64,000 nucleotides of DNA from JAFKFJ01 sp963786445 (GCA_963786445.1 CAWAZU010000029.1:62001-126000); one strand, 5' to 3'. Shown: positions 1 to 9,422, counted from the stretch's first letter. The notes: generated from the letters alone by a model not told the origin. Numbers and translations are program-made.

Positions 1-114
1 GCGTAGCGTCGCATCGGTCAGCTGCAAATCGGCTGATCACCTATAAAACGAGCTTTGCGCCGTGCCGGAAGCCCTAAATGACGAACGCCCTAGAGAATTC
101 GGCGCCAACATGGA

Positions 115-193
115 GGGCGGATCAGCGAAGCGCCATCCGCCTCCTGTTCGCGGGCACGACGGAAGGGGCGGAAGGCGCTGCGCTTTTCCGCCC
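115..193. repeat. Pair of imperfect palindromes (REP/MITE-like) abutting the broken nrdB
   Basis: Two G+C-rich inverted repeats lie about 50 bp apart. One has arms GGCGGAT (116-122) and ATCCGCC (135-141). The other has arms GGGCGGAAGGCGC (166-178) and GCGCTTTTCCGCCC (180-193). The second palindrome ends exactly where the nrdB reading frame stops matching the family. Paired palindromes of this look are common as dispersed intergenic repeats in proteobacteria. I see no transposase gene here; the element would be non-autonomous. Bases 1-114 hold no gene I can support. Confidence 0.5.
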
Positions 194-339
194 TACACGT
201 GCTGCGTCAGCCACGCCTCGTACGCCCACGGGTAGCGGAACGGCTTGTACACCGGGTTCTCGGTGAGCAGGTCGGAGTGGCGGGCGGGTTCCACAAGCGA
301 GCCGGACGTCGGTTCAAGCCTTCTTTGCAAGACATCCAT
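193..339 (-). pseudogene. nrdB: N-terminal fragment of ribonucleotide reductase beta subunit (nrdB')
   Basis: This 48-codon frame starts at ATG (339-337). Residues 26-46 read LLTENPVYKPF then RYPWAYEAWL, the N-terminal signature of class Ia NrdB, which brings the diiron/tyrosyl radical to NrdA. After TQ at residue 46 the frame runs into the palindromic element and stops two codons later. The remaining ~300 codons, with all iron ligands, are absent. It lies downstream of nrdA on the same strand, the usual nrdA-nrdB order. Either the gene was cut by an insertion and an intact copy exists elsewhere, or the assembly joins wrongly here. The fragment identity is clear; the cause is inferred. Confidence 0.7.
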
Positions 340-356
340 TCAACACGCAGGCAAGT

Positions 357-384
357 CCTTCTCCGCCCCTCGGGGCGGAGAAGG
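357..384. repeat. Palindromic repeat, copy 1
   Basis: Perfect inverted repeat with 13-bp arms (CCTTCTCCGCCCC and its complement) around a TC centre. The core CTCCGCCCC/GGGGCGGAG is shared with copies at 449-476 and 22278-22309. Compared with copy 2, one arm base and its partner differ together (CCTT versus CCCT), so pairing is kept. It lies between nrdA and the nrdB fragment and could also act as a transcript-end hairpin. Confidence 0.7.
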
Positions 385-448
385 ATTTAGGATGAGGTAG
401 GGGAAACGCAGGGCATTGTCTGGCGCGCCGTCCCCCACCTCACCCCGG

Positions 449-476
449 CCCTCTCCGCCCCGAGGGGCGGAGAGGG
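449..476. repeat. Palindromic repeat, copy 2
   Basis: Perfect inverted repeat, arms CCCTCTCCGCCCC (449-461) and its complement (464-476), centre GA. It begins 11 bp beyond the nrdA stop codon. It is flanked by CCTCACCCCGG, a context often seen with intergenic repeats of this kind in proteobacteria. Confidence 0.75.
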
Positions 477-486
477 AGAAGACGCC

Positions 487-2344
487 CTACTGGCACGCCA
501 GGCACTCGTCGTAGTCCAGCACTTTCCCCTTCGCCACCGTCAGCGGCAGTTCCGGTTCGCGCACCGCGGCCGGTGCCAGCAAAAACTCCGCCGGCCGCAC
601 CGCCTTCTCGCCGACATTGTCGGCGCGCTGGATCGACAGGCTGCGGCAGTAGTACAGCGACTTCAGCCCGCGCTTCCACGCGAGGAAATGAATCTGGTGC
701 AGGTCGCGCTTATGCACGTTGGCCGGGCAGAAAAACATTCACCGACTGGCTCTGGCACACGTACGGCGTGCGGTCGGCCGCGTGCTCGATCACCCAGCGC
801 TGGTCGATCTCGAACGCGGTCTTGAACACCGCCTTTTCCTGCTCGGTCAAAAAATCCAGATGCTGCACGCTGCCCTGCGTGCGCGTGATCGAGGACCACG
901 TCTCCTCGTCGTCGTGCCCGTGCGCGGCCAGCAGTTTCTGCAGCGGCCGGTTATGCACGGAGAAACTGCCCGACAGCGTCTTTTGCAGGAACACGTTGGC
1001 CGCGATCGGCTCGATCCCCGGCGAGGCGCTGCCGGCGATGATCGAGATCGACGCGGTCGGCGCGATCGCCAGCTTGTTGGAGAACCGCTCGCGGATGCCG
1101 TATTCCGCCGCATCCGGGCACGGACCGCGCTCGTCGGCCAGCATGCGCGACGCGGCGTCGGCCTGCGCGCGGATGTGCTTGAACATCCGCTTGTTCCACG
1201 ACTTCGCGACCACGCTCTCGAACGGCACGCCCTGCGACTGCAAAAACCCGTGAAAGCCCATCACGCCCAGCCCGACCGAGCGCTCGCGCATGGCGGAGTA
1301 TTTCGCCCGCTCCATCCCCTCCGGCGCGCGGTCGATGAAATCCTGCAGCACGTTGTCGAGGAAGCGCATCACGTCCTCGATGAACAGCGGATGCTGCTCC
1401 CACTCGAACCACGTCTCCAGGTTCAGCGACGACAGGCAGCACACCGCGGTGCGCTGCTGGCCGTGCTGGTCGATCCCGGTCGGCAGCGTGATCTCGCTGC
1501 ACAGATTCGATGTCCTGACCTCCAGCCCCGCCAGCTTCTGGTGTTCCGGCCGCGCCCGGTTGACGTGGTCGGAGAACACCAGGTACGGCTCGCCGGTCTC
1601 GATGCGCGCGGTCAGGATGCGAATCCACAGGCTGCGTGCCGAGATTTTCCGCACGATGCTGTTGTCCTTGGGCGAGACCAGCGCCCAGTCCTCGTCCGCC
1701 TCGACCGCGCGCATGAACGCGTCCGGCACCAGCACGCCGTGGTGCAGGTTGAGCGCCTTGCGGTTCGGATCGCCCCCGGTGGGGCGGCGGATTTCCACGA
1801 ACTCCTCGATCTCCGGATGGCCGACCGGCAGATAGACCGCCGCCGAGCCGCGCCGCAGGCTGCCCTGGCTGATCGCCAGCGTCAGGCTGTCCATCACCCG
1901 GATGAACGGGATCACGCCCGAGGTTTTGCCGTTCTGCCCGACCTTCTCGCCGATCGAGCGCAGATTGCCCCAGTAGCTGCCGATGCCGCCGCCCTTGGAG
2001 GCCAGCCACACATTCTCGTTCCACAGCCCGACGATGCCCTCCAGGCTGTCGGAGGCCTCGTTGAGGAAGCAGGAGATCGGCAGGCCGCGCTGCGTGCCGC
2101 CGTTCGACAGCACCGGGGTGGCCGGCATGAACCACAGCCGGCTGATGTAGTCGTAGATGCGCTGCGCATGCGCCGCGTCGTCGCCGTAGTAGCTCGCCAC
2201 GCGCGCGAACAGGTCCTGGAACGACTCGCCCGGCAGCAGGTAGCGGTCGCCCAGCGTGGCGCGGCCGAAATCGGTCAGCAGCGCATCGCGCGACCGATCG
2301 ACCCGGACCTGATGGCGACCTTGCAGCTGGACGGCGTCGAGCAC
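487..2344 (-). CDS. nrdA: Ribonucleoside-diphosphate reductase, large (alpha) subunit, class I; one frameshift
   Basis: Reduces NDPs to dNDPs with a radical supplied by NrdB. Key residues are visible: the redox cysteine C92 (LPISC), the radical-site motif N280-x-C282-x-E284 (TSNLCSEI), the second redox cysteine in VCCLSSLN (~302), and a C-terminal CLAC pair that would pass electrons from thioredoxin or glutaredoxin. Start GTG at 2344 has GGAGGG six bases upstream; longer ATG starts upstream lack family similarity. At ~618 aa there is no N-terminal ATP-cone, so overall activity is probably not dATP-controlled through this subunit. One extra base in the G-run 725-727 shifts the frame (NVFLP/ANVH). 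Removing it gives one continuous protein. The nrdB partner downstream is only a fragment. Confidence 0.93.
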
Positions 2345-2414
2345 GGCAGACCCTCCAATGAAACGACCTCGCCCCGCATTCCGGCCCAAGGGCTTGGCGG
2401 CGTCAATTGAAAAC

Positions 2415-2460
2415 TTACTAGATGTGGCGGTCGGCCAACATCCTGGCCACAATATGAGGG
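2415..2460. promoter_or_regulatory. Candidate tandem NrdR boxes upstream of nrdA
   Basis: Two partial matches to the ACACWATATATWGTGT NrdR consensus, ACTAGATGTGG (2417-2427) and CCACAATATGAGG (2447-2459), have centres about 32 bp apart. That is the three-helical-turn spacing typical of NrdR repressor sites. They lie about 75-115 bp before the nrdA start. Only one half of each site matches well, so this is a proposal. Confidence 0.35.
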
Positions 2461-2596
2461 TTTCGCGGCATCTCTCAATGGCCGGTCATGGCGAACAATA
2501 CAGGAACATGCGCCGCCTGCGAATCACGATCGCGGCGCGACTCCACGGGGGAGCGCGCCGCGACGATCTCGGACGGGTTCGGGAACGCGGGTCGGA

Positions 2597-3025
2597 TCAG
2601 TAGGGCGCGATGACCGGCGGCGGTGCGTAGGCGTAGGGATACGGGTAGCCATACCCGTACGGGTAGGCATAGGGGTAAGCATAAGGGTAGCCGTATCCGC
2701 CCCAACCGCCGCCCCAACCACCGGCCCAGCCACCATGCCAGCCGCCATAGCCGTAGCCGCCGCCGTGCCAGCCGCCGCCGCCGTGCCAGCCGCCGCCGCC
2801 ACCGTGCCAGCCGCCGCCACCACCGTGCCAGCCGCCGCCGCCGTGTCCGCCGCCGCCGCCGTGACCGCCTCCCCCGCCGCCGTGCCAGGCTGCCTGCACC
2901 ACGGCGGCACCGCTCGGCGCCGCGCCGCCCCCGGCCACCGCCGCCGGCGCCACCGCCAGCAACGCTCCGGCCGCGAAGGCCGCGGCGGCCAGCGTCCGAA
3001 TCGAGCCGATCCTGAAGTCGCGCAT
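2597..3025 (-). CDS. Secreted Gly/His/Trp-rich repeat protein with C-terminal Pro-Tyr repeats
   Basis: Predicted 142-aa exported protein, function unknown. Start ATG 3025 has GAGGAGG nine bases upstream. A basic N-region and an Ala-rich hydrophobic stretch ending near AVAGG look like a signal peptide (~residues 1-32). The mature part is a run of GGGG(W/G)HGG units, then GGW/GGWAGG units, and finally YPYAYPY-type repeats ending PPPVIAPY. Such composition suggests a low-complexity envelope or matrix protein, possibly metal-binding through His, but no family is recognised. It is transcribed alone, with gaps on both sides. Reality is supported by the start signal and the codon-phase of the repeats. 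Confidence 0.6.
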   Translation of the reverse strand: MRDFRIGSIRTLAAAAFAAGALLAVAPAAVAGGGAAPSGAAVVQAAWHGGGGGGHGGGGGHGGGGWHGGGGGWHGGGGGWHGGGGWHGGGYGYGGWHGGWAGGWGGGWGGYGYPYAYPYAYPYGYGYPYPYAYAPPPVIAPY

Positions 3026-3146
3026 GACGAGGGTCCTCCTCGATTGCGAATGTTGGCCGGGCGAGACGGCAACGCAAGGCGCTGTCACAGCTTGTCACAG
3101 AACGCACCGATCCGTCCCCGGCGGCGTCGCGCCGCCCGGTCGCGCC

Positions 3147-4058
3147 TCAGGCCGCCGCGCGCCGCCGCCCGGCGTGCAGCACCAGCGCGATCACCGGCAC
3201 CACGTAGGGCACGGTCTGCATCAGTTCGCTGGGCAGGCCGATGCCCTGCAGATCGGTCGCGAACGCCTCCGCCGCCCCGAGCACCAGCGCCGAGACGAAG
3301 GTGCCGAGCGCCAGCCCGCCACCCATCACCTCGGCGGCGATGGCGATGAAGCCGCGCCCGGCGCTCATCCCGCCGGTGAACCAGCTCACATAGCCCATCG
3401 ACAGGAACGCGCCGGCAATGCCGCCCAGCGCGCCCGACAGCACGAGGGCGAGGAACTGCACCCGCGCCACCCGCACGCCGGCGATCGCCGCGGCCTCGGC
3501 GTTCTCGCCGACCGCGCGCAGCCGCAGCCCGAACGGCGTGCGCATCAGCAGCACCGAGACCAGCGGCACCGCAAGCAGGCTCGCCCAGGTCAGCACGTGC
3601 TGATGCCCGAACGCGGTGCCCAGCACCGGCACGCCGTCGAGGAATTTCAGGTCGATGGTCGGCAGCACCTTGCTCGGCAGGCTGCCCGACATGCCCTTGT
3701 CGCCGGTCAGCGCGAACAGCAGCAGCACGGTGCCGCTGGCGCAGGCCAGGTTGAGCGCGATGCCGCTCAGGATCAGGTCGGCTTTCAGCCAATGCACCGC
3801 GCCGGACAGCACCGCGCCGAGCGCGCCGCCCGCCACGATCGCGGCGAGCAGGCCGAGCCAGGCGCTGCCGGTGAACGCGCTGCCGACCACGCCGGCGAAC
3901 GCGCCGGCCAGCATGATGCCCTCGATGCCGATATTGATGACGCCGGCGCGGTCGGAGACCAGCGCGCCGAGGGCGGCGAACAGGATCGGCGTGCTGACGC
4001 GCAGCACCGCGGCGAGAAACAGGCCGCCGCCGAGATGGGTCAGCAGGTCATGCCACAT
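3147..4058 (-). CDS. ABC transporter permease, BmpD/NupQ type (purine nucleoside or simple sugar importer)
   Basis: 303-aa integral membrane protein with 8-10 hydrophobic segments, of the BPD_transp_2 family (RbsC/BmpCD). Motifs typical of the second permease of Bmp systems are present: SDRAGVINIGIEGIM near residue 35 and PFGLRLRAVGENAEAA near 175, followed by RVQFLALVLSGALGG. Members of this branch import nucleosides or related solutes. AGGAG lies nine bases upstream of ATG 4058. Its start overlaps the end of the upstream permease by 11 bp, so the two are translationally coupled and presumably form a heterodimer. No gene follows in the operon. Confidence 0.88.
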   Translation of the reverse strand: MWHDLLTHLGGGLFLAAVLRVSTPILFAALGALVSDRAGVINIGIEGIMLAGAFAGVVGSAFTGSAWLGLLAAIVAGGALGAVLSGAVHWLKADLILSGIALNLACASGTVLLLFALTGDKGMSGSLPSKVLPTIDLKFLDGVPVLGTAFGHQHVLTWASLLAVPLVSVLLMRTPFGLRLRAVGENAEAAAIAGVRVARVQFLALVLSGALGGIAGAFLSMGYVSWFTGGMSAGRGFIAIAAEVMGGGLALGTFVSALVLGAAEAFATDLQGIGLPSELMQTVPYVVPVIALVLHAGRRRAAA

Positions 4059-5106
4059 CCCGCCACTCCTTCCGCCGCGCCCACAGGCGCGCGAGCCAGG
4101 GGCTGCGGGTGATCGCGGTGGCGGTGGCGAACAGGATCACCAGCGCCTGCACCAGCCCGACCACCTCGGCCGGCACCGCGTAGTTGCGCGACAGCAGGTC
4201 GCCGCCGACCTGCAGATAGGACAGCGCGAACGCCGCCGGCGGCACGAGGAGGGGATTGTTGCCGGCCAGGATCGCCACCACGAGGCCGTTCCACCCCTGG
4301 CCGGGCAGGCTCTGCCAGGTGAAGCGCAGATACATCCCCTGCAGCTCGATCGCCCCGCCCGCCGCCGCGATGAACCCGCCGAGCGCCTGCACCGAGGCCG
4401 CGACCACGGTGATCTTCAGCCCGAGATGGCGCGCGAAGCCCGGATTGGCGCCGACCACCCGCGCCTCGTAGCCCCAGCGCGTGGCGAACAGATAGACCGC
4501 GCCGAGCGCGCACGCCGCCAGCCCGATCGGCAGGCCGAGATGCACCCGCGTGCCCGCCAGCAGGCGCGGCAGGTGCGCCGCCGGGGGGAATTTGTAGGAC
4601 AGCATCGCCCCGGCATTGGGGTCGCGCAGGATGTAGTTGATCACGTAGAGGCCGAAATACAGCGCGGCGTAGTTCAGCATCAGCGAGGAGACGAGTTCGG
4701 AGGCGCCGAAGCGTGCGCGCAGCAGGCCGGGGATCAGGCAGGCGAGCGAGCCGATTGCGGCCCCGAACAGGATGGCGACCGGCGCGATCGCCCAGTCCGG
4801 CAGCGGGATTTTCAGGATCGCGTAGGCCGCGAACACGGCGCCGAGGAAAAAACTGCCCTCGGCACCGAGGTTGAACATGCCGGCGCGGAACATCAGGCTG
4901 ACGGAAAGCCCGGTGAACAGCAGCGGCGTCGCCGTCTCGACGATGTTGCCGAAATGGCGCAGATCGTTGACCGGCCCGAGCAGGAAGATGGCGATGGCGC
5001 CGGCGGGATCGGGCAGCGCGAGCGCGATCGGCACCAGCACGACGCCGACCACCGCGAGCAGCAGCGCGACGGTGATGCCGGTTGCCAGCAGGGCGCTGCG
5101 GATCAT
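4048..5106 (-). CDS. ABC transporter permease, BmpC/NupP type
   Basis: 352-aa membrane protein, first permease of the pair. Typical segments are GLSVSLMFRAGMFNLGAEGS (~residues 68-87) and TRWGYEARVVGANPGFARH. Start taken as ATG 5106; an in-frame TTG at 5124 is the alternative. In known Bmp/Nup systems a fused ATPase and a BmpA-type lipoprotein precede the two permeases. Here the 170 bp upstream are non-coding, followed by an unrelated small gene, so the operon is incomplete. The pair must borrow its ATPase and binding protein from elsewhere or be a remnant. Confidence 0.87.
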   Translation of the reverse strand: MIRSALLATGITVALLLAVVGVVLVPIALALPDPAGAIAIFLLGPVNDLRHFGNIVETATPLLFTGLSVSLMFRAGMFNLGAEGSFFLGAVFAAYAILKIPLPDWAIAPVAILFGAAIGSLACLIPGLLRARFGASELVSSLMLNYAALYFGLYVINYILRDPNAGAMLSYKFPPAAHLPRLLAGTRVHLGLPIGLAACALGAVYLFATRWGYEARVVGANPGFARHLGLKITVVAASVQALGGFIAAAGGAIELQGMYLRFTWQSLPGQGWNGLVVAILAGNNPLLVPPAAFALSYLQVGGDLLSRNYAVPAEVVGLVQALVILFATATAITRSPWLARLWARRKEWRDVA

Positions 5107-5277
5107 CCCGCGATGATGACGCAAACGGTCCCGCAGGCAAGCCGCAAGCTGTTCGAAGACTCGCTCGCGTCCATCAACTCCGCTGACCAGACACGCCCGG
5201 CAGCGGGGCTGATCTGGCGCATCATCATCGCGCCGCAGGGGGCGGGTTGCACCCGCCCCGCAAGCCGCCGGGCCGGA

Positions 5278-5499
5278 CTACAGCCCCATCTTCTTCCTGG
5301 CTTTCGCCAATGCCTGGGTCTGTGCCGGCGTGATGTTGGCGCCCCATTCGTCCTGCGCCTCCTTGAGCAGATCTTCCCCGTGCTTGTCGGGCGACCCTTT
5401 CTTGTTGGTGTGCTTGTCGTGCGACTTGCTGGCGGACTTGCTGCCCGCCTGAACCAGGATCGCCTTCGCCTGGTTGTAGTCATCGTCCTTGATCGGCAT
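5278..5499 (-). CDS. Small Lys/Asp/His-rich hypothetical protein
   Basis: 73-aa, highly charged, no signal peptide or membrane segment. ATG 5499 is preceded by GGGAG. The middle (SASKSHDKHTNKKGSPDKHG) is a hydrophilic, probably disordered linker. The ends look helical (DYNQAKAILVQAG and TPAQTQALAKARKKMG). The family is not recognised. It stands alone between the permease pair and prfB on the same strand. Confidence 0.55.
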   Translation of the reverse strand: MPIKDDDYNQAKAILVQAGSKSASKSHDKHTNKKGSPDKHGEDLLKEAQDEWGANITPAQTQALAKARKKMGL

Positions 5500-5651
5500 C
5501 GCGTCTCTCCCGTGACATGACCGCGGCAGCCTTCCGGAACCGGGCGGACGCCAGGTCCACTCCCGCCGCACTCGTTACTATGTCATCCCGGCTGCGGGCC
5601 TGGAAGGGAGAGGGCGCGGCCGCGGGATGATCCCGGCAGAGAGGGCGCCCG

Positions 5652-6792
5652 CTACTCCGCCTGCGCGCTCGCCTCGCTCCGTGTCGCGCCGGCCCGCGCC
5701 GCCAGCGCCGCCGCCATGAACGCATCCAGATCGCCGTCCAGCACCGCGCCGGGATTGCCGCGTCTCCACCCCGGTGCGCAGGTCCTTCACCAACTGATAC
5801 GGCGCCAGAACGTAGTTGCGGATCTGGTGCCCCCAGCCGATGTCGGTCTTGGCGTCCTCCTGCGCCGCCGCCACCGCTTCGCGCTTCTGCAACTCGGCTT
5901 CGTACAGCCGCGCCTTCAGCATCGCCATCGCGGTGGCGCGGTTGCGGTGCTGGCTGCGGTCGGTCTGGCACGCCACGATGATGCCGCGTCGGCACATGCG
6001 TGATGCGGATCGCGCTCTCGGTCTTGTTGACGTGCTGCCCGCCGGCGCCCGACGCGCGGTAGGTATCGACCTTCAGATCGGCGTCGTTGATCTCGATGTC
6101 GATCGTGTCATCGACCACCGGATAGACCCAGACACTGGCGAAACTGGTCTGCCGCCGCGCCGCCGCGTCGAACGGGCTGATCCGCACCAGCCGATGCACG
6201 CCCGCCTCGGTCTTCAGCCAGCCATAGGCATTCGGCCCGCTCACCTGCAAGCGTCGCCGACTTGATGCCGGCCTGCTCGCCCTCGCTCTCCTCCAGCATC
6301 TCCACCTTGTAGCCGTGCTGCTCGGCCCAGCGCGTGTACATGCGCACCAGCATCTCGGCCCAGTCCTGCGCCTCGGTGCCGCCGGCGCCGGCGTTGATCT
6401 CGACGTAGCAGTCGTTGCCGTCGGCCTCGCCGGACAGCAGGCTTTCGATCTCGCGCCGCTTCGCCTCCTCGGCCAGCGCGCGCAGCGTCGCCGTGGCATC
6501 TTCCGCCATCGCCGCATCGCCCTCCGCCTCGGCGAGCGCGATCAGTTCGACCGCGTCGGACGACCTCGCGTTCCAGCGTGCGCACGCCCTCGATCTGCGG
6601 TCGCGAGCCGGTTGCGCTCGCGCATGATGCTCTGCGCGCGCGGCGGCATCGTTCCACAGCGCCCGGGTCCTCGGCGCGGTGCGTTCAGTTCGGCGAGGCG
6701 GGCGATCGGCGGCATCCCAGTCAAAGATGCCTCCTCAGCAGCGCGACGGACTGCTTGATCTGCTCGTGGAGCGCGTCGGATTCGGCGGACAT
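5652..6792 (-). CDS. prfB: Peptide chain release factor 2 (programmed +1 frameshift; further frame breaks)
   Basis: Recognises UGA/UAA and triggers peptide release. The 23-codon first frame (start ATG 6792) ends at TGA inside the programmed frameshift site, then translation continues in +1. Downstream are the SPF stop-codon-reading tripeptide (RISPFDAAARR) and the catalytic GGQ in GAGGQHVNKTES. Coding pieces switch frame nine more times, each time by one extra base: for example between IKSATL and QVSGPNAYG, between THVPT and GIIVACQTD, and between DLRTGVET and GNPGAV. With those nine bases and the programmed one removed the gene is 376 aa, normal for RF2. Such density in an essential gene points to sequence error. 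Final stop 5654-5652. Confidence 0.9.
6721..6735 (-). promoter_or_regulatory. RF2 autoregulatory +1 frameshift site
   Basis: The minus strand reads AGG AGG CAT CTT TGA C. It has the slippery CTT codon, an in-frame UGA with a following C that weakens termination, and an internal Shine-Dalgarno-like AGGAGG three bases before CTT. This is the same architecture as the Escherichia coli prfB site. When RF2 is scarce the ribosome slips from CUU to UUU and continues with GAC (Asp), giving RRHL-DWDAA. Confidence 0.92.
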
Positions 6793-6801
6793 GGCGGGCG
6801 C

Positions 6802-9422
6802 TCAATACAGTCCGGGCAGCGTCATGTCACCCCCGGACGCCGACCCCGTCGCCGCGGGCGCCGCGGCGGTCGCGGCCCCCGACGCCGTCGCGTCGGCCGG
6901 CGCCGGCGCCGATGCACCGAGCGGGGCCGAGACGCCCGGCTGCTGCCCCGGCTTGAACGCATCGGTCACGGTGCCAAAGCCGCTGTCGTAGCTGGCGACG
7001 GTCAGCCCGGCGGGCACCGGGAATTTCAGGTTCGGCCGGCCCGCCAGCGCAGTCGCCATGAAGTCGTGCCAGACGGCGCGGCAAGATTGCCGCCGGTCTC
7101 GTTGTTGCCGAGGCTCGCCGGCGTTGTCGTAGCCGACCCACACCACGGTCACCAGGTCGGGCGTGAAGCCGGCGAACCAGGCGTCCTGCCAGTCCTGGCT
7201 GGTGCCGGTCTTGCCGGCGATCGGCCGGTCAGGCCCTGCGCCCGCCGGCATGCCGGTGCCGCGCTGCACCACGCCCTGCATCATCAGGTGATGAGCTGGA
7301 TAGACGCTCGCCGGGTCGGCGATCTGCCGGCGCGTGTCGGCCAGTTCCGGCGGCTTGGCCGGGTCGTCGCAGGACTGGTCGCAGCCCGGTCCCGGCGCGC
7401 GCCAGACGACGTGGCCGTCGCGGTCCTGCACGCTGTCGATCAGCGTCGGGATCACCTGCTTGCCGCCGGCCGCCAGCCCGGCATAGGCGCCGGCCTCGCG
7501 CAGCACCGTGGTATCGACCGCGCCGAGCGCCGCCGGCAAGCACCAGCGGCATCTTGTCCACCATGCCGAACGCGATCGCGGTGTCGGCGACCGCCTTCAT
7601 GCCGATCTGCTTGGCCACCCGCACGGTCACCAGGTTGCAGCGATTCCTCCAGCGCCACGTGCAGCGGCACCGGGCCCCATGAAGTCGCGCTCGTAGTTGC
7701 CCGGCCGCCATTTGCCCTGCGCGCCGAGATCGACCACGAACGGCGCGTCGAGGAATCGCTGGCTGGGCGAAATCCCCTGCTCCAGCGCGGTCAGATAGAC
7801 GAACGGCTTGAAGCTCGATCCCGGCTGGCGCTCGGCCTGGGTGGCGCGGTTGAACTGGCTCATCTCGTAGCTCCAGCCGCCGGCCAGCGCCAGCACGCGC
7901 CCGGTGGTCGGGTCGAGCGACACCAGCGCGCCCTGGACCTGGGGGATCTGGCGCAGCAGCAGCCGCTCCGGCAGCCGCGTGCGGCCCGGGCGGCCGCGGG
8001 CGCGGCTCGCACCATCACCACGTCGCCCGGCTGCACCACGTCGGCGATGCGGCGCGGCGGCGGACCGGGCGGCTCGCCGCTCTCCTGCGCGCGGCCGCGC
8101 CCAGCCGAGATCGGCCAGAAACATCGGCAGCACCGCCTGCGTCGCGGCAACGTCGCCCGGCCGGAGTTCCAGCACGCCCACCCGCGCCTCGGTCTCGGTG
8201 GTGTCGAGCACGACGCCGAGCTGCCAGTCCGGCAGCATGCCCGGCGGGTGCGCCGCGGCGGCGAGGCTGTCGGCCCAGGAGGTGCGCAGCGCCGGCCCCG
8301 CCTTCAGCCGTGCCACCGGCCCGCGCCAGCCGCCATGCGCTGTGATCGTAGCGCCATCAGCCCGTCGCGCAGGGCGTCGGTCGGCGGCGGTCTGCAAGCG
8401 CCGGGTCGAGGCGTGGTGCGCACCACCAGCCCGCCCTGCGTGGTCACGTCCTGGCCGAAACTGGTCGATCAGCTCGCGCCGCACCTCCTCGGCGAACCAG
8501 TCGGCGCCGGCGATCGGCGCCGGGCGGTGGAATGCGGCCGGGACGATCGGCGTCGCCTTCGCCGCCGCCGCCTGCTGCGCGGTGATCGCGCTGGTCCTCG
8601 GCCATGCGGTCCAGCACCCAGTCGCGCCGCGCCTGCGCCGCCTCCGGGAAGCGGAACGGGTTGTAGTTGTTCGGCGCCTTCGGCAGCGCCGCCAGGAACG
8701 CCGCCTCGGCCACGGTCAGATTGTCCAGCGACTTGTTGAAATACGCCTGCGCCGCCGCCGCCACGCCATAGGACTGCATCCCGAGATAGATCTCGTTCAG
8801 ATAGAGCTCGAGGATGCGGTCCTTGCTCAGCACCTGCTCGATGCGCATCGCCAGCAGCGTCTCGCGGGCCTTGCGGCGGAACGAGACTTCGTTGCCCAGC
8901 AGCATGTTCTTGGCGACCTGCTGGGTGATGGTGGAGGCGCCGATCGGCCGCCGCCCCGACCCGATGCGCATCAGGTCGGTCACTCCGGCGCGCAGCGATC
9001 GCCAGCGGATCGACGCCGTGATGGGCAAAGAAATTCTGGTCCTCGGCGGAGACGAAGGCGCTGCTTCACGATGTCGGGAATGGCGGCGTAACGGCACGAA
9101 GATGCGCCGCTCGGTCGCCAGTTCGGCGAGCAGGCGGGAATTGCCGGCATAGACGCGGCTCATCACCGGCGGCTGGTAGTCGCGCAGCCCGTCGCACGTC
9201 CGGCAGGCCGGCGGCGAAGTGGCGATAGGCCATGAAGCCGACCGCGCCGCCGAGGCCGGCGGCAAGCACGAACAGGCCGAGCAGCACGCCGGCGACGCGC
9301 CCGGGCCAGCCGCCGCTGCGGCGCCGGCGCCGCGGCGGCGCCGGCGCCGGCCGGCGCCCGTTCGGGCGCCGCGGCCGGGGCGGGATGGCGAGCGGATCGC
9401 GCGCGGTGAACGGCTCGGTCAT
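6802..9422 (-). CDS. mrcA: Penicillin-binding protein 1A (bifunctional transglycosylase/transpeptidase); multiple frame breaks
   Basis: Polymerises and crosslinks peptidoglycan in the periplasm. The N-terminus (ATG 9422) is a Pro/Arg-rich cytoplasmic tail followed by a membrane anchor (VAGVLLGLFVLAAGLGGAVG). The transglycosylase domain shows the EDQNFFAHHG motif (after frame repair), GASTITQQVAKNML and the RKARETLLAMRIEQ region. The transpeptidase domain shows SxxK in PGSSFKPFVYL and KTG in IAGKTGTSQDWQ. The C-terminus ends in an Ala/Pro/Ser-rich tail with PLGASAPAPADATASG. The gene is read in many pieces; I count about fourteen net extra bases and at least one missing base near 7085. Repaired length ~870 aa fits the family. 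Confidence 0.88.

Noticed and set aside
719..2410. 563-codon open frame on the plus strand opposite nrdA
   Set aside because: Antisense shadow: Arg/His-rich composition, no family motifs, and the minus strand encodes nrdA with all catalytic residues.
2735..3349. Possible tandem-repeat or minisatellite DNA element at the GCC-rich tract
   Set aside because: The repetition follows codon phase of the Gly/His/Trp protein on the minus strand, so it is coding repetition, not an independent DNA repeat.
710..9422. Calling nrdA, prfB and PBP1A pseudogenes
   Set aside because: Every piece matches the family and repair of single extra bases restores normal length; essential functions make decay of all three unlikely.
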